From: Acidimicrobiia bacterium
GTDB lineage: Bacteria; Actinomycetota; Acidimicrobiia; Acidimicrobiales; SHLQ01
Length of the DNA: 36,977 nt
NCBI GenBank assembly: GCA_029858875.1
Contig: JAOUEE010000004.1
Span: 1-36,977, forward strand
Direction of reading: 5' to 3'
Made by a program: the position numbers and the translations under genes. The notes below the pieces were generated by a model. The model had not been told where the DNA came from and did not search any database. It was given only the letters and a program-made list of their open reading frames with translations. Positions 32,084 to 36,977 of the stretch are shown piece by piece. The stretch's first letter is position 1. Each line of letters opens with the position of its first letter.

Positions 32084-32779
32084 CCACCGGGCCGAACGCA
32101 GTATCCGGCTCTCCCACTGGTCGCGCAGCTCGAGACCATCGTGCATCCACGTGCCAGGCGCCTTCAGCTCGGCCGGTACTTCGGTGATGAGCAGCCCGGA
32201 CATCCAGCGGGGCCTGGTGACCCGCTGCCACAGCACGATCTCGCGCCGGGCGCCGGCACCCCACACGGTGCGGAACGACGCCTCGACCTGCAGCAGGGAG
32301 GTCTCGGCTTCATCGCCGGTGTCCATCCAGCTGGCGTAGTGGGCGCCGCTGCGCTCGACGTACGTCTCGAGCAGACCCTCGCGCGGCCAGACCGTGTCCT
32401 CCATGAACAGCACCGGGTCGTGGTCGACACCGCCGACACCGACGGTGCTGAGGTCGATCTCCTGCATGCCCGACCACGGCAGCGGGGCCAGCACCTTGGC
32501 CACGACATCGTGGCGGCACTCGTCGAGTCCGGCCGCGATCGGCGCCAGGTCGCCCGTGAGCGTCCGGTCGACGAGATGCCCCCACGCCGCGCCGTCGGTG
32601 ACCGCGGTGACGGTGACCACCCGGTACGACGGGCCGGATCCGTGGGCGAGGTGCAGGTAGTGGAGCAGCCGGGCGTGGTCCCCGTCGGCCACGGCCGGTG
32701 CCCAGTCGTGGCGGAGCCTGGCCTCGAACCGGTCCTCGTGACGCCCGTCGACCGAATGGACCTCGTGCACGTAGAACAT
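32069..32779 (-). CDS. uncharacterised protein, possible dimeric alpha-beta barrel
   Basis: 236 residues; not recognised with confidence. The N-terminal strand MFYVHEVHSVDGRHEDRFEARLRHDW and the later SYRVVTVTAVTDGAAWGHLVDR resemble NIPSNAP/ABM-type ferredoxin-like domains, and a second similar half (DPVLFMEDTVWPREGLLETYVERSG ... LLQVEASFRTVWGAGARREIVLWQRV) suggests two such domains in tandem. No signal peptide or membrane helix. Start ATG 32779 has TAGGAT eight nt upstream, fitting a leaderless transcript. The gene is divergent from cinA with a 24-bp gap in which the two -10 hexamers overlap, and convergent with the giant CotH gene (15-bp overlap). The long upstream extension of this frame across cinA is a shadow. 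Confidence 0.7.
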   Translation of the reverse strand: MFYVHEVHSVDGRHEDRFEARLRHDWAPAVADGDHARLLHYLHLAHGSGPSYRVVTVTAVTDGAAWGHLVDRTLTGDLAPIAAGLDECRHDVVAKVLAPLPWSGMQEIDLSTVGVGGVDHDPVLFMEDTVWPREGLLETYVERSGAHYASWMDTGDEAETSLLQVEASFRTVWGAGARREIVLWQRVTRPRWMSGLLITEVPAELKAPGTWMHDGLELRDQWESRILRSARWSPTA

Positions 32780-32787
32780 CACCGGCG

Positions 32788-32793
32788 ATCCTA
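32788..32793 (-). promoter_or_regulatory. -10 hexamer for the leftward uncharacterised gene
   Basis: TAGGAT on the minus strand, 8 nt, ATG 32779. Shares two base pairs with the cinA -10 hexamer on the other strand. Confidence 0.45.
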
Positions 32794-32797
32794 CGAT
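32792..32797 (+). promoter_or_regulatory. -10 hexamer for leaderless cinA
   Basis: TACGAT, 6 nt, ATG 32804. Overlaps the oppositely directed hexamer at 32788-32793, so polymerase could not occupy both at once. Confidence 0.5.
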
Positions 32798-32803
32798 GCC
32801 ACG

Positions 32804-34057
32804 ATGCGCTGTGAAGTGGTTGCTGTGGGAACCGAGCTGCTCCTCGGTCAGATCGTGGACACCAACTCGTCGTGGATCGGCGAGCAGCTGGCCACCGTCG
32901 GCATCGACTCGTTCTTCCAGACGAAGGTGGGGGACAACCATGCTCGCATCAAGGAGGCATTGGAGTTGGCCCTGTCGCGGGCCGACGCCGTGGTGGTGTG
33001 TGGCGGCCTCGGCCCCACCCAGGACGATCTGACCCGCGAGGTCATCGCCGACGTCATGGGGGTGGAGCTGGTGTTCGACGAGGCGATCGCCGATCGGATC
33101 CGGGCCATGTTCGGACGGCGCGGGCGCGACATGCCCGAGAACAACCTGCGCCAAGCCCTCGTGCCGGCCGGCGCCTCCGCCATCGCCGAACAGCCCGGCA
33201 CCGCGCCCGGCCTGGTGTGTCCGGTGGGGGACAAGGTCATCTACGCGGTTCCCGGTGTGCCGTGGGAGATGCAGCAGATGGTCGAGGGGACCATCCTGGC
33301 CGACCTCACCCGACGAGCCGGCGTCAACGCCATCATCCACAGCCGGGTACTGCGCACCTGGGGCAGCTCCGAGTCGGGGCTGGCCGAGCTGCTGGCTCCC
33401 GAGATCGATCGCCTCGACCGTGCTGCCGGCGTGACCTTGGCCTTCCTGGCCTCGGGCATCGAGGGGCTGAAGATCCGCATCACGGTGAAGGCCGACACCG
33501 AGGAGGAGGCCGATCGGCTGCTCGACGAGGAAGACGCACGGGTGCGCCAGATCATCGGCGACATCGTCTTCGGCGTGGACGACGACACCATGGAGGCGTC
33601 GCTCCTGCGTGAGCTGGGGTCCCGTGGACTGACCCTGGGGGTGGCCGAGTCGCTCACCGGGGGGCTGATCGCGGCGCGGATCGTCGACGTGCCCGGTGCC
33701 AGCGCCAGCTTCCGAGGTGCCGTGGTCAGCTATGCCAGCGACGTGAAGTTCGATCTGCTGGGCGTGCCCGAGGGGCCGGTGGTGAGCGAAGCGGCCGCCA
33801 TCGCCATGGCCGAGGGTGCGTGCCGGGTCCTCCGAACCGACTGTGCGGTGGCCGCCACCGGCGTGGCCGGACCCGACGAGCAGGAGGGCCAACGGGTGGG
33901 CACGGTGTGGCTGGCCACGGTGGTGGACGGCGAGGCCGAGGTCCAACACATGCTGTTGCCCTTCGACCGCCCCCGCATCCGCCAGTTCGCGTGCATCAGC
34001 GTGCTGAACATGTTGCGTCAGCGCCTGATCCATCGCCACCCGGGATCCGGCGGCTGA
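32804..34057 (+). CDS. cinA: CinA-family nicotinamide-nucleotide amidohydrolase / pyrophosphatase
   Basis: 417 residues with both CinA domains. The N-terminal MoCF/COG1058 domain (about 1-170) has GTELLLGQIVDTNS and GGLGPTQDDLTRE and in characterised proteins hydrolyses ADP-ribose. The C-terminal CinA domain (about 255-417) has ESLTGGLIAARI, VVSYASDVKFDLLGV and ATGVAGPDEQEGQRVGTVW; the Ser-Tyr-Lys set matches the PncC-type NMN deamidase active site. Role: salvage of pyridine nucleotides. ATG 32804 is chosen for the adjacent -10 and because the conserved Cys-Glu-Val-Val-Ala-Val-Gly-Thr-Glu strand starts there; the frame is open upstream over unrelated sequence. cinA usually follows pgsA directly; here the CotH/VTC cassette separates them. 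Confidence 0.94.
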   Translation: MRCEVVAVGTELLLGQIVDTNSSWIGEQLATVGIDSFFQTKVGDNHARIKEALELALSRADAVVVCGGLGPTQDDLTREVIADVMGVELVFDEAIADRIRAMFGRRGRDMPENNLRQALVPAGASAIAEQPGTAPGLVCPVGDKVIYAVPGVPWEMQQMVEGTILADLTRRAGVNAIIHSRVLRTWGSSESGLAELLAPEIDRLDRAAGVTLAFLASGIEGLKIRITVKADTEEEADRLLDEEDARVRQIIGDIVFGVDDDTMEASLLRELGSRGLTLGVAESLTGGLIAARIVDVPGASASFRGAVVSYASDVKFDLLGVPEGPVVSEAAAIAMAEGACRVLRTDCAVAATGVAGPDEQEGQRVGTVWLATVVDGEAEVQHMLLPFDRPRIRQFACISVLNMLRQRLIHRHPGSGG

Positions 34058-34065
34058 CCGCCCAC

Positions 34066-34100
34066 CGGCAATCCCCCTCAAGTCTGCGTCGGGGAGGCCG
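34066..34100 (+). terminator. two-part stem-loop after cinA
   Basis: CGGC (34066-34069) pairs with GCCG (34097-34100), and TCCCC (34072-34076) with GGGGA (34091-34095), with small bulges between and a 14-nt loop. No T-run. It ends 12 bp before the next gene's ATG, so it could also hide that gene's ribosome binding site (GAGG near 34108). Confidence 0.35.
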
Positions 34101-34112
34101 ATCCGTGAGGTC

Positions 34113-35285
34113 ATGCGTCGTCTCGCGTCCGTCCTCGTGGTCGTTTTGCTGCTCAGCGCCTGCGGCGGCGGATCCGGCGACGATGGTGGTCCGGCTGCCG
34201 TCGCAGACCCGTCGCCGTCGTCCACGGCCGCCAGGCCCGGTGATGCGGCTTCCCGGAACGTGGAGGGACCGGACGCCGTGTGTCAGGACCTGGGTGATTG
34301 GCTCGGCGGTGTCGGCTTCGGCGGCGCCACCGATGACCCCGATGGTCGCCTGGGGAAGGCGGCCGAGGCACTGGTCGCGCCGTATGGCTCACAGGTCGAG
34401 GCGGTTCTCGACGGTGGAGGAATCGACTTCGGTCGGGCCACCGAGACCGACCTCGCCACCCTCGAGCTGTGCGGGTTCCCGCTGTTCGAGGGGGCACAGA
34501 TGGCCGCGCTCACCGGCGCGCCGGACTGCTATCTCGACGCCGACCGCGAGGTGATCGTCGGCTCGTTGTGCGAGCTGGGCGGCAAGGTGTACACGGTCGA
34601 CGAACCCGTCCTGTCCGACCCGCTGTTCTGCGGTGAGGCGCAGGCCTTCGTGCGCAATGGTGCCGGCTCACTCGTCGGCCAGGCCGCCATCGACGAGCTG
34701 AATCGCTTCGTGGCCACCGCCCCCCGGGAGGTCGAGCGGCCGCTGCGGAGCATCGTGTCCGCGGTGGCTGCCGGCGACACCGAGGCGCAGCTGCGCGACC
34801 TGTTCGCCGTCGATCGCATCGTGGGCGCCGGATGCGGGGACTCCATCGCCGCCGAGTACCTGGCGCTGGTGCGGGCGGCCATCGCGGCCGTGCCGCCGCC
34901 CACCACCACGCCGGTTCCCGGTCAGACGCCTCCGGACCTGCCGCCCGAGGTGGCCGGCGGCTCCCCGTACGTGGAGCTGTGTCAGGCCATCGAGGCCCGC
35001 TTCGTGGGCTCGGCCCACACCCAGTGGGCCCTGGTGCTCGACATCGCCAACTCCGTCGGGGCTCCCGCCTCGGTCATCGGCGCGCTGACCCAGCTGGCCG
35101 ACCCGGCCGTCGTCGGCGACGAGGCCCGGGGCCCGCTGGTGGCTGCCCTCCAGTCGTTCATCGACGGACCGTGCCAGAACACCGGGCTCGACCAGACCGG
35201 GGGCCCGGCACCGCCCGCAGGATCGCCGCCCGACGACGGCGGTGACGATTCGGGCGAGGACGACGACGTCCCCGTGATGCTCTGA
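34113..35285 (+). CDS. Cys-containing lipoprotein of unknown function
   Basis: 390 residues. Lipoprotein signal RRLASVLVVVLLLSAC (Cys17) is followed by a Gly/Asp/Pro/Ser linker (about 18-50). The rest is helical with eight or more spaced cysteines (VCQDLGDWL, LELCGFPLF, PDCYLD, SLCELGG, LFCGEAQAF, AGCGDSIA, ELCQAIEA, GPCQNTG), probably paired as disulfides outside the membrane. CGEAQAF and LCQAIEA lie in similar contexts, so two related halves are separated by a Pro/Thr linker (PPPTTTPVPGQTPPDLPPE); an internal duplication is possible. The C terminus is acidic and low-complexity (DDGGDDSGEDDD). No known family recognised. The msrB neighbour repairs oxidised methionine but is convergent and not co-transcribed. 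Confidence 0.8.
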   Translation: MRRLASVLVVVLLLSACGGGSGDDGGPAAVADPSPSSTAARPGDAASRNVEGPDAVCQDLGDWLGGVGFGGATDDPDGRLGKAAEALVAPYGSQVEAVLDGGGIDFGRATETDLATLELCGFPLFEGAQMAALTGAPDCYLDADREVIVGSLCELGGKVYTVDEPVLSDPLFCGEAQAFVRNGAGSLVGQAAIDELNRFVATAPREVERPLRSIVSAVAAGDTEAQLRDLFAVDRIVGAGCGDSIAAEYLALVRAAIAAVPPPTTTPVPGQTPPDLPPEVAGGSPYVELCQAIEARFVGSAHTQWALVLDIANSVGAPASVIGALTQLADPAVVGDEARGPLVAALQSFIDGPCQNTGLDQTGGPAPPAGSPPDDGGDDSGEDDDVPVML

Positions 35286-35288
35286 CCC

Positions 35289-35308
35289 CGCCGGGCGCCT
35301 ACTCGGCG
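35289..35308. terminator. hairpin between convergent lipoprotein and msrB genes
   Basis: CGCCG (35289-35293) and CGGCG (35304-35308) around a 10-nt loop, spanning the 13-bp gap between the two stop codons and the end of msrB. It would work in both directions; no T-run is present. Confidence 0.3.
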
Positions 35309-35700
35309 TCGTCGCGGTCGAGGCGCAGGCTGGCCGAGTTCATGCAGAAGCGCGAGCCGGTGGGGGCGGGGCCGTCATCGAACACATGACCGAGGTGGGC
35401 GCCGCAGGTGGCGCAGACCGCCTCGGTGCGGGCCATGCCGTGGGAGGTGTCGCTGCGCACGTCGACGGCGTCGTCGTCCACCGCCTGGAAGAAGCTGGGC
35501 CAGCCCGTGCCGGACTCGTACTTGGTCGCGCTGTCGAACAGGGCGGTGTCGCAGACGACGCAGCGGTAGGTGCCGGTGTCGTGGCAGTCCCAGTAGACGC
35601 CCGTGAAGGCTCCTTCCGTGCCGGCCTGCTGGGTCACGGCGTACTGCTCGGGGGTGAGGCGCTCACGCAGCTCGGCGTCGCTGAAGGTCTTCTCGCTCAT
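35299..35700 (-). CDS. msrB: peptide-methionine (R)-S-oxide reductase
   Basis: 133 residues, one MsrB domain. Reduces the R epimer of methionine sulfoxide in proteins. Catalytic Cys119 lies in GSRFCMNSASL; the zinc site is Cys47/Cys50 (YRCVVC) and Cys96/Cys99 (CATC). GTGWPSF (65-70) and GAHLGHVFDDGP (100-111) complete the family pattern. It uses Cys, not Sec, at the catalytic site, unlike some MsrB selenoproteins. AGGAG lies just upstream of the ATG, one of few strong Shine-Dalgarno sites here. It is downstream of the PH-domain gene on the same strand with a 70-bp gap. Confidence 0.96.
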   Translation of the reverse strand: MSEKTFSDAELRERLTPEQYAVTQQAGTEGAFTGVYWDCHDTGTYRCVVCDTALFDSATKYESGTGWPSFFQAVDDDAVDVRSDTSHGMARTEAVCATCGAHLGHVFDDGPAPTGSRFCMNSASLRLDRDDAE

Positions 35701-35770
35701 TGCGGTCTCCTCGTGGGTTCATCGAGTGCAACGACGTGCGGGGCCGGTGCGTTCCCACTTCGCGGGGCAT

Positions 35771-36472
35771 TCAGGGTGCATCGACCCGCTCGTTGGTGGC
35801 CAGGTGGACCAGCACGTCGTGGAACTTTTCGTCGTCCACCAGGTACGGAATGCGGCCCAGTGCCTGTTCCTGGCCGGCGCTCTCGATCCGGAGCTCGCCG
35901 TACCGCAACAGCTCGCCTCCCACGCCGCGGCGCAACGTGATGTCGGTCACCTGGTGCAGCGGCATGGACGAGATCCGTCGCCCGAGCAGCCCGTTGATCT
36001 CGATGATGCGACGATTGGTGATGTAGCGCACCTCGTACAGCCACCACCGGATGGCTTCGAGGCCGAGACGAACCAGCGCCCACAGCACGGCCAGCACGGC
36101 CAGTGAGCGCAGGCCCACGCCGGCGGAGATGATCAGCAGAGCGCCGATGGCCATGCCCATGTAGTCGCCCCACGACCACTGCCGCTCGCGCACCATGCGC
36201 CAGGCGGTGAAGCCGGCCACCACCAAGATGGTGAGCAGGAAGAGACTGCCGACCGGTGCCGACCCGGCCAGCACCACGAGCGAGAGAGCGACGATGGACC
36301 CGGCTTCGAGGCCGACGGCGGCGAGGGCCGCCCAGTGCGCCCGCCGCTTGTAGAAGTACACCTCGCGCGGCACCAGGACGTCCTCGTCGCGCAAGGGCAG
36401 GAACAGCACCTGCAAGGACGGTCGCTTCGACGGACGGTACAGCGACGGCGTGGTGCGCCCGGTGGCGGTCAC
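35771..36472 (-). CDS. bacterial PH-domain membrane protein
   Basis: 233 residues from GTG 36472. The N-terminal 45 residues are soluble and basic (PSLYRPSKRPSLQVLFLPLRDEDVLVPREVYFYKRRAHW). Four hydrophobic segments follow between about 48 and 140 (AALAAVGLEAGSIVALSLVV, APVGSLFLLTILVVAGFTAW, YMGMAIGALLIISAGVG, LAVLAVLWALVRL). The C-terminal part is a bPH_2-type domain: YEVRYITNRRIIEINGLLGRRISSMPLHQVTDITLRR, the standard 'xxYxVTNxRv...lpl..v.dv' pattern, then ELRIESAGQEQALGRIPYL. Function unknown; relatives are general membrane proteins. The longer frame upstream overlaps the small membrane protein gene and is rejected. The small gene ends 20 bp before this start, so they are co-transcribed. 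Confidence 0.85.
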   Translation of the reverse strand: MTATGRTTPSLYRPSKRPSLQVLFLPLRDEDVLVPREVYFYKRRAHWAALAAVGLEAGSIVALSLVVLAGSAPVGSLFLLTILVVAGFTAWRMVRERQWSWGDYMGMAIGALLIISAGVGLRSLAVLAVLWALVRLGLEAIRWWLYEVRYITNRRIIEINGLLGRRISSMPLHQVTDITLRRGVGGELLRYGELRIESAGQEQALGRIPYLVDDEKFHDVLVHLATNERVDAP

Positions 36473-36492
36473 TGGTCGAGGTGGGCGTGGGG

Positions 36493-36684
36493 TCAGCGGG
36501 GCTGGACCGGGGCCGGTTCTTTCGACCCCTCGACCATGCTGTCGATGAAGTCCAGGCCGTTGCTGGCCATCGATCCGACCCATCCGAAGAAGTCGTTCGC
36601 GGTGGTGCCGGCGTCGTTGGGATCCAGGGAGATCAGGTAGGCGACGAACAACAGCAGGCCGAAGTAGATCACTGATCTGGGCAC
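36493..36684 (-). CDS. small single-pass membrane protein
   Basis: 63 residues. GTG 36684 is preceded by GGAGG (plus-strand complement at 36690-36694) at 5-nt spacing. One hydrophobic helix (about 5-19, VIYFGLLLFVAYLIS) is followed by an extracytoplasmic or cytoplasmic tail (LDPNDAGTTANDFFGWVGSMASNGLDFIDSMVEGSKEPAPVQPR) that may form an amphipathic helix. Function unknown. It immediately precedes the PH-domain gene on the same strand and is likely its operon partner. Confidence 0.7.
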   Translation of the reverse strand: MPRSVIYFGLLLFVAYLISLDPNDAGTTANDFFGWVGSMASNGLDFIDSMVEGSKEPAPVQPR

Positions 36685-36925
36685 GGGTGCCTCCGACGGT
36701 GGCCACGACGTGATCCGTGGCAACCAGGGTTGTGGGCACTCCACCCGCGGCGACAGCCTACCCACACATCACCCAAAGCGGGCAGACCCCCACCCACCGC
36801 GCGACAGCATCGACCGCGACGCGCGCTCGGCCGGTAGGCGAGGGTGGAAGAGGGTTCGGGTGGTTGGCCCGATGGCGGTGGTGATGCCAAGGGCTCGTGT
36901 GGCCCGAACACCCACAGCGGAGCGG

Positions 36926-36950
36926 AGATCCTCGCGATCTCGCGATCTCG
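36926..36950. repeat. short tandem repeat near the right edge
   Basis: CTCGCGAT occurs twice in tandem (36931-36938, 36939-36946) followed by CTCG. GAGATC at 36926 makes part of it an inverted repeat as well. The remaining 293 bp from 36685 to the window end show no supportable gene or RNA. Confidence 0.5.
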
Positions 36951-36977
36951 CCGAGGGCCCGACCCCGATGGGCCCCG

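Noticed and set aside
32141-32803. N-terminal extension of cinA
   Set aside because: It runs antisense over the leftward uncharacterised gene, has no conserved sequence, and the -10 plus conserved CinA strand support ATG 32804.
32780-34225. N-terminal extension of the leftward gene across cinA
   Set aside because: Antisense to cinA and without motif content; ATG 32779 with its own -10 is better.
35299-35700. MsrB as a second selenoprotein
   Set aside because: The catalytic position is a TGC-type Cys codon (Cys119) with no in-frame TGA.
36669-36911. 80-residue minus-strand frame at the right edge
   Set aside because: Pro/Arg-rich, no ribosome binding site, no motif, and it overlaps the start of the small membrane protein gene.

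Overview
The window is GC-rich, densely coded actinobacterial chromosome. Gene order (rpsO-pnp-M16 peptidase-dapB; dapA-rnj-ftsK; rimO-pgsA-cinA), extensive start/stop overlaps and many apparently leaderless genes fit Actinomycetota. Membership of class Acidimicrobiia (Ilumatobacter-like) is my inference; there is no rRNA or other marker to prove it. No tRNA, rRNA, insertion sequence, prophage or CRISPR array was seen, and no stretch over 300 bases lacks a gene.

Layout. 1-6.55 kb is metabolic/accessory: the tail of an HNH endonuclease gene, a D-threonine-aldolase-like PLP enzyme, an ALO-type FAD oxidase, a convergent methyltransferase/VOC pair, then a rightward overlapping trio of methyltransferase, CTP-synthase-glutaminase-like selenoprotein and PLP decarboxylase. 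6.6-15.7 kb is housekeeping: rpsO, pnp, M16 protease, dapB, SURF1, a winged-helix-like protein, dapA and rnj. 15.7-18.3 kb holds two tandem paralogous SGNH-like lipoproteins placed between rnj and ftsK. 18.3-23.9 kb: ftsK, a CaCA cation exchanger, a small membrane protein, rimO and pgsA. 23.9-32.1 kb is an envelope cassette between pgsA and cinA: secreted SGNH-like protein, CotH lipoprotein, VTC polyphosphate-polymerase-like protein, DUF4956 membrane protein and a 1311-residue CotH/beta-helix lipoprotein. 32.1-36.7 kb: a leftward small protein, cinA, a Cys-rich lipoprotein, msrB, a PH-domain membrane protein and a 63-residue membrane protein.

Main discovery. An in-frame TGA at 4769-4771 sits exactly where the nucleophilic cysteine of a class I glutamine amidotransferase should be. 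The frame continues without a break to 5200 with strong CTP-synthase-glutaminase similarity. A hairpin with a 7-bp stem and a GGU loop, closed by an outer GGCGG/CCGCC stem, begins directly after the TGA, as bacterial SECIS elements do. I therefore annotate one 224-residue selenoprotein (Sec82), not two fragments. Its other two triad positions appear to be Gln (FQPQ against FHPE in CTP synthase), so ordinary glutaminase chemistry is unlikely. From memory, annotation databases already have a 'CTP synthase C-terminal region-related (seleno)protein' family; its function is unknown to me.

Other points worth attention: a TAnnnT hexamer 6-10 nt upstream of a dozen start codons (leaderless promoters), which also fixes the start of rimO and of the aldolase-like gene; an M16 protease gene with no ATG or GTG in the right place; tandem repeats in the PNPase tail; and the CotH/VTC/DUF4956 cassette as a candidate surface-phosphorylation or polyphosphate system.
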